A stretch of DNA of 64,000 bases from Paratinospora sagittata (GCA_035771175.1 CM069602.1:4592001-4656000); one strand, 5' to 3'. Positions 24,101 through 36,195 are shown, counted from the first letter of the stretch. The notes: generated by a model from the letters alone, not told the origin. Program-made: numbers and translations.

Positions 24101-24783
24101 GAAGAGGTTTCAGACTTATACTCTTTTAGAAGGCTAATCACCCAAGTACTAATTATACAATGATTCTAATTAGTAGATGATAGAGAAATTAGGATCATAG
24201 TATTAGTGATTTTTGGAAGCCATTGATTTTCTGCCGAACTCTAGAAATGCATAAACTGCATGGAATTCATGATGAAGTCATTAAGTAAAAACTAAAAACC
24301 ACAATAGCTCTTCACACTAAATGGCTCCTACAGTTGAACTCTTATTCTAACAAAAACATCAATTTAATAAAATAAAAACCACATAAAAAACATCAATTTA
24401 ATCAAAGACATATTATGGCAAATTAGTTTCTTATAGATCAATTGGCAACTAAGAATCAAACAACAATAAGTCAAAAAAATTTAACAATAAAAGGGTAATA
24501 GAGATTTAGGGTTATTTGATTAAAGTGTTACCCTCATGAGAAGGTGACAGAAGAGGGCGACTGCAACATATGTGAGAAGCATCGGCATCGACATCGTATC
24601 GAGATACGCATTAGAATCCCTAACCGGCACAATGAATTCGTCCTTCTTAGGGTTCTTCCTTTGCTTCCTCTTCTTCTCCAATTCTGACACCCGCCTCTTT
24701 AGGGTTTCTGTAGGGCCCTCGTGAGTCCACGTCTGCATCTGTCTCCGACTATGCTGCAATAGCGCTCGCACTACCCCATTCAT
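21109..24783 (-). CDS. small single-pass membrane protein, unknown function, plant-conserved type
   Basis: Three exons on the minus strand, all joined in phase 0: 24783-24532 (84 codons), 23937-23749 (63 codons) and 21192-21109 (27 codons plus stop), giving 174 residues. Exon 1 encodes a basic, helical N-terminus (a charged coiled-coil-like stretch at about 28-48) and one hydrophobic segment (about 66-83). Exon 2 carries a charged domain with QGTVRMLTREEW and RPRTPFESKLARPNARIRTG. Exon 3 encodes an acidic-to-neutral tail that includes VKDWSVDVLTDAL. The exon 2 and 3 sequences read like conserved plant protein. I recognise the pattern as conserved but cannot assign a function. Intron 2 (about 2.56 kb) holds an old LINE. 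A tail-anchored or organelle-membrane role is possible but not shown. Confidence 0.8.
21810..22345 (-). mobile_element. degenerate RTE-type LINE 3' fragment
   Basis: Read on the minus strand, this stretch keeps broken pieces of the C-terminal part of plant RTE-like reverse transcriptases: a degraded form of the segment normally reading like KLKGKFYRTAIRP...LYG...CW, and further on the LRW-FGH type ending. It closes with the 3' GATCCCATTTGAG / AAAGC...TTGTTGAGTTGA tail. Many stops and frameshifts are present. It lies inside intron 2 of the small membrane-protein gene, in the same orientation as that gene. Confidence 0.65.
22390..22443 (+). mobile_element. Au-like SINE or RTE-LINE 3' tail fragment
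   Basis: ATATAGCCGACCCCATGTGG is followed by a short block and a (TTGAG)n tail. This is the shape of the 3' end shared by Au-type SINEs and their RTE LINE partners. It is in the opposite orientation to the LINE fragment just upstream, so the two form an inverted arrangement within one intron. Confidence 0.55.
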
Positions 24784-25936
24784 CGCGAAATTTGCAGACT
24801 TTCAAAGCCTGAGAAATCTCTGCTGCAATTCTTCTTATCTTCCGGCTTTGGTGGAGAAACGAACTTAGAAACTCTGAAAGAAAATTGAGGAACACTGGCA
24901 GTTGCAGAAACGTTGTGAGATCGAAGAATGAAATGAAGCAAAGAACGTATTCAATGAAAAAGTAGATTGTATTTAAAAAAAGTATTTTATGTCATTAAAC
25001 TTATTTCTTAAATAACATAAAATTAAATTTTATAAACAATTAAGGTAAAAAAATGTTTCCAATACTCCTATAAATTATACACATTTTAATGAGATATTAA
25101 ATATTTATTTATTTAAATGATATAGTTATAGTAATTTGATGAGTCAGTAATAAATTATTCTCCGATTGTCTAAATATAAACAATTATATTAACAGGTTCT
25201 TTTTTTTTGTCAACTAAGTTTGACATTAAATATTAATAATTACAATAAAAAAGATTTTTTTTACATAATATTTATTTATTTTATATGATAATTAATTTTT
25301 TTATAATTCACGTTTACATTAGAGGTGGATACGGTAACTGTACCCCACGGCACGGCTCTCGTGTAGGACTTTTCTTTTTATTTTTTTGTTTTTTTTTTTA
25401 TTTTTTTCATTCTTTTTATTTTTGAGGTGTTGTTAAGATGGGGGTTCAAATATTTTGACTATAATACTTCATAGTCAAAATTTAAGTCCAATAATACAAC
25501 CATAACAAAAAATATTACCAAGTTAGTCATATAATAGTTAATTTGTTTCCGTAATCATCATACTTTAATTTTTACTAATTATTGATTATTTTTTTCAGTT
25601 GTCTTCATGGCATGGATATCACTTAGAAGAACTTAAATAGAGCCCAAGTTTTTTTATTCAAAAATAGTAATATAATAACACATTATTAATCTATGAAGTA
25701 ACAATAATAATATTAATAATTTTTTTCAGGTGTTTTCATAGAAAAATTAAGAACATCAGGATAGTGGCAAATTATACTTTTTATTTTGATTGTTAAGCTT
25801 TATTATGTATTTATAGTTTTTTTAGTTGATTATTATTATTTGTAAGATTTTGGTCTTTTATAAATTAATATCATTGATAATTTTAATTTTTAAATTAATT
25901 AGATTGTTTTAAATTTGTTCCCTTTGTGGCATTTCT
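24784..25936. other. membrane-protein gene upstream region and AT-rich spacer
   Basis: The part next to 24783 should be the 5' UTR and promoter of the minus-strand gene. Beyond about 24960 the sequence is strongly AT-rich with T runs near 25200 and 25375-25400. No gene is seen. Confidence 0.4.
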
Positions 25937-26275
25937 TCAAACAACCAACAGTTTGTGATAACTACTGAAAAAGCAGCAAGAAAACCAAAAATAAATCTTA
26001 GTTGCTAAACATATAATCTGATCCATAGAACTGTTTTGGACATGTAATTCAAATCCAAATCGAAGAGGAAGAAGCGAAGAAACCGCAGCATTAGAAGAAG
26101 ACAAGAGAGAAAAAGCTACCTGACAGAACAAACAAGTACAACTGTTGATATTTTCCCTCCGGCAACCGGTGTCCGGCGTTCTCTGGTGCGAGTTCCAGAA
26201 ACAATCAACCCAATAGACGAGAGGGAGGCAGAGAGGAGAACGAACGCACAAAGTGGAACACGTTTCAGACGCCAC
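25937..26275 (-). CDS. uncertain small open frame divergent from HDA6
   Basis: A 112-codon frame on the minus strand starts 45 bp from the duplicated HDA6 promoter block. It is rich in cysteine and serine, and I recognise no domain. A splice-donor-like CAG|GTAGCT and an acceptor-like TTTTTCAG lie inside it, so it could equally be the first exon of a divergent transcript. Its position at a promoter with many GCCCA motifs makes a divergent transcript plausible. The coding status is weak. Confidence 0.22.
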   Translation of the reverse strand: MASETCSTLCVRSPLCLPLVYWVDCFWNSHQRTPDTGCRRENINSCTCLFCQVAFSLLSSSNAAVSSLLPLRFGFELHVQNSSMDQIICLATKIYFWFSCCFFSSYHKLLVV

Positions 26276-26319
26276 TATTTTACTTGTATAGTCTATTAGA
26301 CATAGATACGAATAGATAC

Positions 26320-26468
26320 GATATAATAAACAAGTATTGATACGATACTTAGAGATAAGCCCAATTTGAGCCCAACATCACTTTTTCAAAGATTGCCTCA
26401 AGCCCAATTCCTCGTGATATAATAAACAAGTATCGGTAGATACTTTGATAGCCCAATTTGAGCCCAAC
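26320..26468 (+). promoter_or_regulatory. duplicated HDA6 promoter block with site II-like motifs
   Basis: A 57-bp block (26320-26376) and a 53-bp block (26416-26468) are diverged copies. Both start GATATAATAAACAAGTAT and end GCCCAATTTGAGCCCAAC. With flanking copies there are six AGCCCA motifs (TGGGCT on the other strand) between about 26357 and 26487. TGGGCY is the site II core bound by TCP factors in promoters of growth-related plant genes. The block lies about 260 bp before the HDA6 start codon. Confidence 0.65.
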
Positions 26469-26725
26469 TCGAATTGCACCAAGCCCAAGTAGAATTTAAC
26501 TCCGACAAGCATAAAAGCCTGCTCACCTATTTAATTGCTACTTTCTTCTATCAGACGATCACTGCAACTCTGTTTCCTTTTCGTCTACCCCAACTCCTCT
26601 TACTCTTTTACTGCTATTCCATCCTCGGATTTCTCAACTCTGAACCTACGCAACATTTCGCAGAGCCGCTAATCTCTAACCCTGTAACCTCCGATACCAA
26701 CAAGCTTCGGACTTCGGAGTCAGAA

Positions 26726-29700
26726 ATGGAGGAACTTTCAGGCAGCGCGTCTCTGCCATCGGGACCGGACGGGAAAAAACGCCGAGTAACGTACTTTTAC
26801 GAGCCGACGATCGGAGACTACTACTACGGCCAGGGACATCCGATGAAACCCCACCGGATACGCATGGCTCACAACCTAATCGTTCACTACTCTCTCCACC
26901 GTTTGATGGAGATCAACCGTCCTTTTCCGGCGGCTCCTGATGATATCCGGCGATTCCACTCCGACGACTACGTGAACTTCCTCTCCTCCGTGACGCCGGA
27001 GACCTTTCACGACCACACTCATGCGCGGAACCTGAAGCGGTTCAACGTCGGGGAAGACTGTCCTCTGTTCGACGGTCTGTTCAACTTTTGTCAGGCGTCG
27101 GCTGGAGGATCGATCGGCGCGGCGGTGAAGTTGAATCGAGGAGACGCGGATATCGCATTGAATTGGGCTGGTGGTTTGCATCACGCGAAGAAGTGTGAGG
27201 CGTCTGGATTTTGTTATGTCAACGATATTGTGTTGGGGATTCTGGAATTGCTCAAGGTGCATAGGGTAAGATCTTTTCCATCATTTACCTCTTCTTCTTT
27301 TTTTAAATTTTTTTTATGATTTGATTTATGGGTTTGATTTTTTTTTTTTAAATTAATTAATTATTGAGTATTAATATTTTTTGCATTTATTGATAAGTAC
27401 CAAATCTAACTTGAAAAACACCAAACCAATAGAATTAGAAAATCACTAGACGTCCCCTTTTCCGCCAATGTCCTTTGGAATTAAGGGCCTGTTTGATAGG
27501 TGAAAGAGTTATAATTTTCTTGAACAATTAATTGATTTTCTCAAGAAAATAGAAAAGTCCTGTTTTTTATTATCAATATTTTCTTGAGAATTTTTTTTTC
27601 AAACTCTTATTTTCTCTCTCAGATTTTTCCACCTATAAAGATGAGAAAATATAATTTTCTACTATTGCCAATTTCATGTTTATATTCAAATTCAATGAAA
27701 CTTTTTATTTATCATTTTCTTTGCATCATATAAATGTAAAAACATATTTTCTTACATATTTTGTATATGCAGTAAAGCATTAATATGTTGAAGAACTTGC
27801 AGGAATAACCTCATTGAAGATCAAATGAGAGAGAATTGACTAAAAATGATTTGGAAATGTACAAAAAAGATTTTTGAGATGCACCAGATAGGAAAAGTGT
27901 ATATTGACAACTAATAGTAACGAGAGAAAAAGAGGGACACCTAAAGTTCTTGTTAAAATAACTATAGGCTTTGGCCTATGTAGTCGGAAAAAGGCTTTGT
28001 TGATTGGAATTGAGTCGAGCACGTGGGATGCATGACAAAAGACTATATTTTTAGTATTACAAAAAAGAATCCTTTTTATTACGATTGACTTGATTGATTC
28101 CCACATGTTGCCTGACCCAAGGGCCACATCTGCATCGCCTTCTATGAATGACCTTGGCAGGCTCATGTTAGATGCTTCCTAGGAGGATATGCACTTTATG
28201 AAACCATCAAGTCCAGGCAACTGTGAGGCATCAGACAATCTTGTTCTTCTGTTTTAAAGCAAGGACTTTGAGATTGCTTTTCACCATGTCTGGGATGCTA
28301 TTGAGCCTGTCTGAAACCAGAATGATACATCTCCCAGCCTTTGTAATGTCTAAATTGACTTATTTTACTCTTTGTGATGGCGTCACAAGATATATAAATA
28401 GACCTGTGAGTAAAAGCTCTTGGTACCACTTTGAAGGTTTTGTTCAAGAAAACATAGATGATGGTTTGGAGAAAAGCAAATCCAATCACTTCTTTGTTCA
28501 TCAGATTCTTGTTGAGCCACTGATAGTCTGCGACTAGAGAGGGAACATTATATAGTGCTTAACTAGTCTGCATAATTAGTTGCTAGCATTACGTATGTGT
28601 GAATCAAGGGGGAGGGCATTAATTTTTTTTTTAAATCAGTAGGGTTGGTTAGTATGGCTTTTCTTGTTAAGTCATGTATAAATTGGGTTTGTGTAACGCC
28701 CACTTCCCCCCTCCCCTCCCCCCTCCCCCCTCCCCCGACAAAAAAAAAAAAAGTTTCATATAGATAAAACGTGCTTCATGATAGATTTCAATTGAGCTCT
28801 TTTTTTCCTCTCCCCTCTCATCGAATAAAATTTTAGTTATTGATGTGGTTATAGATCGCTAGAAGTCATTTTAATAATCATGAAGTAGTTTATCTGACTG
28901 ATTTAAAATTCATTGGGCAGCGTGTTCTGTATGTAGACATTGATGTTCACCATGGAGATGGCGTTGAGGAGGCTTTTTTCACCACCGACAGAGTAATGAC
29001 CGTGTCTTTCCACAAGTATGGTGACTTTTTTCCTGGGACTGGCCATCTTAAGGATATTGGTGTAGGCCCTGGAAAGTATTATGCCATTAATGTACCTTTA
29101 AATGATGGAATTGATGATGAGAGCTTTCAAGGTTTATTTCGTCCTATACTTCTAAAGGTAATGGAGGTTTATCAGCCAGATGTGGTTGTTCTCCAATGTG
29201 GAGCCGATTCTTTGTCTGGAGACAGGTTGGGGTGTTTCAACTTGTCTGTGAAGGGTCATGCGGATTGCTTACGATTCCTTAGATCCTTTAATGTTCCTCT
29301 GATGGTCTTGGGAGGGGGAGGATATACCATGCGCAATGTTGCTCGTTGCTGGTGTTATGAGGTTCACTTTGGTTCTCACCATTCATTGTACAATCATTCA
29401 TTTCTGCAATGTGATTTTTGTTATTCTTACATCCTTAGTTTTATGTATTTACATTTTGCAGACTGCTGTTGCGGTTGGGGTGGAACCTGATAATAGATTG
29501 CCTCACAACGAATATTATGAGTACTTTGGGCCAAGCTACACACTTCATATCGATCCAAGCAACATGGAGAATCAGAACTCACCAAAAGATTTGGAAAAAA
29601 TGAAGTAAAGTGTTACCATCCTAGTTAATTCTACTGTGCTTTATTTATTGCTAAGCCTCAGATCAAGTTTTCTAAAATTCATGAAATCATAATATGGTTT

Positions 29701-31650
29701 GTAACATTCTACTAGCTTATAATTTAGTTGACCTCATTTTTCTGTTACTTAAATATAAAAGTTGAATGAACATAGAAAATCATTTAAAATCAAGAAGAGG
29801 AAGTGCGATTTAACAAAACAATTTCTCTATAGTTTGCATTACTAACTATGGAACTCTAGATGGTGATGAATGGTGAAGAGCACCAAACAGATCATACATG
29901 AAAAATAATTCATTCTTTCTACTGTACTTCATCAATTCAATTGCTAGTATGACTTTTGGCAATTCACCTGTCCCTTACTATAAGCTGTATGTTGCGAGTC
30001 CTGTTGGATTTTGGGGCCAACCAAGCTCAGCCTGTTTGGCTGGGGCTCCTCCAATGCACTAGTGACAACTTGTCTGAATAGGTTGAAACTAAAATTCTCT
30101 TATTTAAGATAAAGGAGGGGGGAGGGTGTAGGGTTGGTAGGGAAGAGGAGCTCAGTCACTTTTGTTATTGGCACACTGACAACTGAACCAAACGTTTCAT
30201 GTTTTATCAGGTTTCATTTTGATGGTTTTGAATATATTATGCTCTCAATTTCCTTTTTGTGATTTTAGCTATGTTGCTAAAAAGGTAGGATTCAAGTTTC
30301 AAATCCATACATGAATTGCAATTTCATATATAATATTATCCAGAGAAACATGATATTTTGGTTGGCCCAAAAGCCATCAGAAATAAATCGTATGTAGGGA
30401 TACTCCATATAAACAAGTTTAGGCAAAGAGGTAATAGGGTCAAGTAATAGAGTTTGTAGTGTTTCCGTTGTTCCTCTCAATCTCCTATCCCTTTATAAGA
30501 GAATTTCTCTAAACATACTAATGTTTGTACACATGCACCGCACGTGATTTTTATTAAAAATAATTAAAATAAAATATTTTTTATTAGAAAAGAATTATAT
30601 ATGTTGATCAAAATGACTGGAATCATTCAAAAATATGGATGATGGAAATTGGGATTAAAACTTCTAACTTAGACGGGTAAATTTGAGAAATGTTTTTTAA
30701 AAAAAGCCTAAAATGTAGGGTATAGGAAAAATCTGAAAAATAGTTAATTGTAAAATTACTATTTGAACCCTATTGACATTAAAATTAATTTTTCAAAAAT
30801 AAAAATAAAAATAAAAACTTTTTAGGGATATTTTGGGTAGGAAAAAGGCTTCACCGTCAACTACCCAAAAGATTCTTATTATAATAGTATAGATAGATTT
30901 GAGGCTAGAATAAAAGATGATTAACACTAAATGGTTGAGGAGGTGAATTTTTTTTTATGGATACCCATCTGTTTTATTTTTGTAAATTTCGATTGATCAG
31001 CCTATGCTGAAATTTGTTGAAACTTTTTTAACAAGGAAGTATGTCATATTTTTCAGTAAGCAAGGAAGCTTGTTCTTTATTTTTTATTTTTCCTACTTGT
31101 TTTCCATTTAACAGCTTTATGCTTCTCCCTACATTTATAAATTTCAATTATAAGCCTATGCTAAAATTTGTTGTTAAACTTTGTTGAAATATTAGCAAGG
31201 AACCATGTCTTATATGTATACAAGGAAATTTGTGTATATTTCCTGCTTGTTTTGCATTTACAGCTTCATGCTTCTCTTTTTTTATTTTCTTAGATATTAA
31301 GATGTTTCTGCTCCATGACACGCATTAATTGTTTGCCAAGTCTCCTTTTCTTACTCCTACCCTTTTTCAGGAGCATGGTACTGGAGCAACTTTCAAGAAT
31401 ACAACACGTTCCTAGTGTACAGTTTCAGGCCAGACCACCCAATACACAAGTACCAGAGGAGGTGGATCCCTTGTGCAGCTTGATTACTCGTCCATGCATC
31501 CGCATATACTTTCCCGTCTGTGTTTCCTACTAATTACATTGTTGGATTGTTTATATTTAGGAAGAGGAAGATATGGACGAAAGGCCCAAGTGTCGCATAT
31601 GGGATGGTGAATTTTATGCATCTGATGCTGATGAAGATCAAAGGCCATAA
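26726..31650 (+). CDS. HDA6: RPD3-class histone deacetylase, HDA6 type
   Basis: Five exons: 26726-27265, 28921-29361, 29462-29604, 31371-31461 and 31561-31650, giving 434 residues. The product removes acetyl groups from histone tails in the nucleus. In other plants HDA6 acts in rRNA-gene and transposon silencing together with DNA methylation. The start [20 protein letters not shown] fits the HDA6 N-terminus. Catalytic features are present: HH at 152-153, zinc ligands D188 and H190 in [11 protein letters not shown]276 in CGADSLSG, and the GGGGYT tyrosine Y315. The C-terminus ends [19 protein letters not shown], which keeps the HDA6 RIW motif but is shorter than the 471-residue Arabidopsis protein. 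An in-frame ATG at 26474 would add 84 residues unlike the family, so 26726 is preferred. The donor GTTCAC after exon 2 is weak apart from its GT. Intron 1 (1.66 kb) holds a G-quadruplex-type tract. Confidence 0.93.
28706..28736 (-). other. G-quadruplex-type tract in HDA6 intron 1
   Basis: The plus strand is a C-rich run in which blocks of 4-6 C are separated by single T, so the minus strand has five G blocks of 4-6 joined by single A. It lies in an AT-rich intron and is followed by a poly-A run. Such a run can fold as a G-quadruplex on one strand and an i-motif on the other. Confidence 0.75.
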
Positions 31651-33987
31651 TTTCTGATATTTATGTGGCACTAAGGTGCATCCTCTGCAAGGTATAATTT
31701 CCTATGTTCATTACGCAATATGCTTGTGTACACTAACAATACACGCTTCCATGGTATTTGACTGGCCCTTTCAACTTGCACAATGTGGACAAGGAGCAAA
31801 TCCTTCAATACCTGTGCAAGTGCAACATATGATAACTCATGCTATTGTAGTTTAGGTCAGAGCGAAATACAGAGTGTTTTTAGAAACAATTTGCACAGAT
31901 TGGATGGTTAGAACCATTTGACGTGAATAATTTTCAACCACAATTGACAGATCCATCCAGTGGCTAGTTCTAAAATACTGTATGCTTTTTCAAGAGGTTT
32001 TTCTCTCTCACACACAGTAAACTGCTGCTTGTGATTTTTAATCCAGAGTCATGAATTTGGAAGAAGCATGATAACCACCAAGCCTTAAGTTGATGAAGCT
32101 TCATTTGGCTGGATGTACAGTATCTCCTGATTGCAGCAGCAGTTAATTTTGCCCTTGGATCAGATATCAACAACAATGATACATTTGCTGTGGCACTAGT
32201 ATTGGAAAAGGTCAATTCAACGTTTCCTGTGGGTAAACTTAATTCTGTAAAATAGAGTCTTCTTACCTTTCCTATCATAGAGCAGCAGGATACAGAATTT
32301 TTTATAATGATTTTCTCTTCCCTTACTATAGGGTAAGGAACGTAGAGCCTGAGAATTTGTATGAATGCACTTACCTTTTATAGTTCAAGCTAAAGCTGAG
32401 AAGAGGCTTTGGACCATACAACCTTTATTTTCTGTCTATGTTGTTATATTAGGTGTCCTTTTAACATGTCACTCTTCCTGACCAATGCCATTCATTTTGA
32501 TTGTTTCTCACATCAATAGATTTTTATTTGTAAATTGAAGGCATTCACAAATTTTCCCTACTCAATTTTTATTTGTAGATTTTTATTGCTTTTAACCTAA
32601 ACCATCTTAATTGTTTTACGATTATTTCGTAATGTTTCTCTGTTATTTTGCTCATCATAAAAGCTTTAACTTAACCATATTGCTCTAATTTTATGAACAA
32701 CATATTCATCAAATCTTCCTCATCATAGATGATTAACTGAAGATAACGAAAAGGATCACTTATGTATCTGTTGATTAATTACTGTTTGTTTTATGATACT
32801 TATCTATGATAGAAAAAGTTTCAAAAAACGACAACCTGTTTTCTTTGCAAAAAGTGAAAAATAAATTTTTGAATATCCGAATGAATCTTAAAACGAACCT
32901 TAAAATTTCAGCATTTCATATAAAACTGGGGTGTGCTTGCTTCTTGTGACAAGCATATATTTTATAATTTGGTGTCAGTAGTGGAATCCGGCTCTGGGTC
33001 ACCCAGCCAGGCCAGGGGCCGGCCACTGTCTACAGACTCATAGTGCTTCAGAATTCGAAAGATTTTGTTTTTTCCAGATTCCCCGCCTTTCCCGGGCTTC
33101 TTTCTCCTTTTCGCTTTGGCGCCAATTTCTCAAATTCTATGATTCTCCTTCTGGTTTCCCGCCAAAAAAAATTTCCATCAACTTCGTCGAGTGGTGATTA
33201 TTTATCCTCGAGATTCGTACTTCTGATGATGATAGGAGAATTGGTTGGTTGGGCTTGCTTAGGATTCTTGTGGGAAGCCCATGTGGTGTCATGTGTGTGA
33301 TGTCTGTAAACTGTAATGAGTGATTGAAATTTGAAACATACACACATAGGATTCCTTCCTTTTTAAGCTCACTTCCATTGCCAATCTCTCCCACTTCTCG
33401 GATTCTCTCCCCTGTTTTTACGCCTTGTTACTTGTAGACTTGCAGTTGTAAGAGGCTCATGTAAACTCAACTACCAACCTCTGTATACTTTATTTTTATA
33501 TTATTTTTTTACCCTTTTTTTAAATAATTAGTTTTTATTAAGAATGTATTGATGCTAATGTTTTTTTATTTTATTTTATATATATGTGCTTAAACACCAT
33601 ATCTCATGTCGTTCTGCATCAAACCCACATGGGTTTAATTCAATTCTTGCTTCCTTTCTGTTGTGAGAATGACCCTAGTCTTCCTGCTTTCTTCTGAATT
33701 TTACATGCATGAACACTGCTAACTGATTTTGTGTCTTCATGTTCATCAGTTCATGTGCTTCCCCTGTATATAACATATTCTGAATCATGTTCCCTTGAGC
33801 CGCCCATGTGAGCTTGTTGTGTTTTAAGAGCTTACATCATCTCAACAATCCCCCAATATTGCGGGGGACCCTTTTTATATATTTTCAAGTTGGATCAAAG
33901 TTGAACATGAAAATGCCCCTTTTTTAAAACCACATCGGTTGAGAACTGATGCTCTCTGTTATAGATTTTTAAACACATAAAATGTTG
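31651..33987. other. HDA6 3' region and spacer
   Basis: The first few hundred bases should include the HDA6 3' UTR. No gene is supported beyond it. The only feature of note is the E2F-motif segment at 33116-33162, inside a GC-richer patch (33000-33420) that has open frames of 85 codons on both strands and no recognisable product. Confidence 0.4.
33116..33162. promoter_or_regulatory. orphan E2F-type sites
   Basis: The palindrome TTGGCGCCAA lies at 33116-33125 and the canonical E2F consensus TTTCCCGC at 33155-33162, within 50 bp. They lie in a small GC-richer patch. No cell-cycle gene follows, so this may be a promoter remnant or the promoter of an unrecognised transcript. Confidence 0.45.
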
Positions 33988-34175
33988 GATTTTTCAAGTG
34001 GGTATCGGTACCGAGTAGGCGTCCTCCTCTCGGGGCGGCAAGACTAATCTTTTAGGATCCGAGGATTTACGGGGATAAGGGCACCTCTCTCAATAAGGAT
34101 GGATGAGGGCAGGCTCGAACTCGTGATGAATTTTTCAATCGCATCTCAGCAAACCAATCCCTTGTTGGTATAAAG
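33988..34175 (-). mobile_element. SINE, minus strand
   Basis: Read on the minus strand it has an A-box-like TGGTTTGCTGAGA, a B-box-like GAGTTCGAGCC, the GATTAGTCTTGCCG block shared with the other copies, and a short A-rich end at 33990-33995. This is the clearest tRNA-derived head in the window. Ends approximate. Confidence 0.65.
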
Positions 34176-34277
34176 TGAGCTTTAAATATAGAAAAAAAAC
34201 ACTCGTTATTTATGCTAATCGGCTTGACAATCTAGACTCTCTTTTGGTTGACCATTATTAGTAATTCTTATATCTTT

Positions 34278-34577
34278 TAGGATGTGTTTGGTAGATGAGA
34301 AAATATAAATTTTTTAATCTTTGGTTAACTAAAAAAGATGAGAAAAAATTTTAAAAAAAAATTTCTCGAGTAAGAAAATGAAATTTCTTCATGAGAAATT
34401 TTTTTTGCATTAAATTTTAAAAAGTTGTAGTTATATAACCGAATAACTAACTAATAACCAATTATGAAAAAAATTTAAGTTCAACCAAACAATAATGAAA
34501 AAATTTTCTCATATACATTTTTTTGAGAAAATATTATTTTTTTATGGATACTTTTTTTAGCTACTAAACTCATCCTT
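34278..34577. mobile_element. MITE, hAT-like
   Basis: About 300 bp, very AT-rich and non-coding, with imperfect terminal inverted repeats: AGGATGTGTTTGGTAG at the left and the complement of AAGGATGAGTTTAGTAG at the right. The GTGTTTGGTA core is typical of plant hAT MITEs. No clear 8-bp duplication is visible, so this is an old copy. Confidence 0.55.
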
Positions 34578-35611
34578 AATGTTTTAAAGAGTAGTAATTG
34601 ATGAGAATGGAGTGAAAATATTGCATGTTTCAAATCTCAAGTTGCCTGTGATTGCTCAATCTATATATGCTAAGCTTCAATAGGAAGAGAATAAAAAAAA
34701 GTCCCTTCTAACTCACAATTTTGCATTTCACAATTGGACAAGCTGCTTCATGATATGGGACAGATATGCATATGCCAATGTCTCCTGCGATTCTCTCAAG
34801 AGATGGACTGACTTCAGATGGATGCTTTGTTTCGGCATCCTTCAGTGTTTTTTGTCGTTTTTACCTTTATCAAACTAAATGGGTTGTAGTTGTACTCCAT
34901 TCCATCTTGACTAGAACTTAAGGATAATTTTGCCCTTTTTTAAAAAAAAAAAATTAAAAAAATAAAATAAAAAATCAGATGTTATAGAATCACCCAACAT
35001 GAAAAAACCCGTTTTCATGTGGTGCTGAATCTGGTTCTCACCCTAGCCCATAGCCTCTCTTGGGTATTTTATCCAGTTCTAACCTAACCCACTACTTTCC
35101 AAGTAAAAAAAATAGCACTGAAAATGGCATCAATCCCTAGAAAATTTTGTATTTGCCACAGGGAATGAGGAAAACCTCCCCTTTTTTCCAAAAGAAGTCC
35201 TAGTCTACCACATTCATAACTGTATCCTATTGCCTATCAAATGTCCCTGGCTCGTGCATAAAATAGAACTTTTTTTTGGTTTGTGATTTAAATGAACAAA
35301 ATCTTACGCGGTAGAACGATAATCAGTGATTAAAACTAAGTTTTTAAGTGTCACCATCATCAAATGGTCCAAGACGCGGTTTGAAAATTGGAAAGAGGAA
35401 AGAATCCTTCCAAGTTTCACCCTTTACATAGGATTCTACCACATTATCTCAGTAACATTAATCGAAAGGTACTCTTGGTGGCCATAAGAGTCCTGGTAGA
35501 GTCAGAGCATGTGGGACACACTAGAAAGCAATACAAGGGAATGAGAGCTACTGGTCTAAGGATCCAAAGCCCCTTCAAATTATTAGTTATGGGAGAATTT
35601 TTATAGCTTGC

Positions 35612-35613
<2 letters not shown>

Positions 35614-35644
<31 letters not shown>
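35614..35644. repeat. (CT)n microsatellite
   Basis: About 15 uninterrupted CT units. Confidence 0.9.
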
Positions 35645-35649
<5 letters not shown>

Positions 35650-35824
35650 TCAACCATGAATAATGATGGTATATACTTTATACCTTGGCTTTTAAAATGG
35701 CAGCAAAAAAGGATGAGAGAATTAGAGAGGGAGCAAGAAACAGAGAGTTTGGTTTTGGCAAAGTACAGAATATACTGTTATAATCATGCCTCATCTTTAT
35801 CCCAATAAAACCATTGATGATAAG

Positions 35825-35905
35825 TTAGAAATCACTTCACCTCAAAGTTATAGTTGATAAGTAGAACCTTAACTATATATATCAAGGAGAATATAGATAT
35901 TAACA
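35825..35905 (-). repeat. solo TRIM terminal-repeat fragment
   Basis: GTTAGAAATCACTTCACCTC followed by a diverged body and ending ATATTAACA matches the terminal repeat of the TRIM at 13655-13730. No second repeat or primer-binding site is nearby, so it may be a solo repeat or a remnant. Confidence 0.55.
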
Positions 35906-36170
35906 TTCTATATAAATGATAACCACATGGTCTAAATTTATATTGGGAAGGAAAAATATAACTAATAAATGAAAGAAATAAGTAAATGTGCTTGTTAAGA
36001 GATTTGGAGACCAGATCTCTTGAATAAAATTGTTTTTGTACCATGTTAAAAACAGCTTAAATGCGATCATAAACATCACAGTATAGCCTACAAAGAAACA
36101 TAAACAGCGTTGCCCAGTACTTGTTTTCACTCCAACACACAGAAAATCAAACAACAAAATGATCAGGTAA

Positions 36171-36195
36171 AGAGAGAGAGAGAGAGAGAGAGAGA
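36171..36195. repeat. (GA)n microsatellite
   Basis: About 12 GA units. Confidence 0.9.

Noticed and set aside
26474..26725. 84-codon N-terminal extension of HDA6
   Set aside because: In frame, but unlike any HDA6 N-terminus and overlapping the promoter motifs; treated as 5' UTR.
28223..28537. 104-codon frame inside HDA6 intron 1
   Set aside because: Lies within the intron whose splicing is fixed by the conserved HDAC reading; no independent signature.
35388..35808. Overlapping short frames around the (CT)n microsatellite
   Set aside because: Repeats of Ser-Leu or Arg-Glu from the microsatellite inflate the frames.
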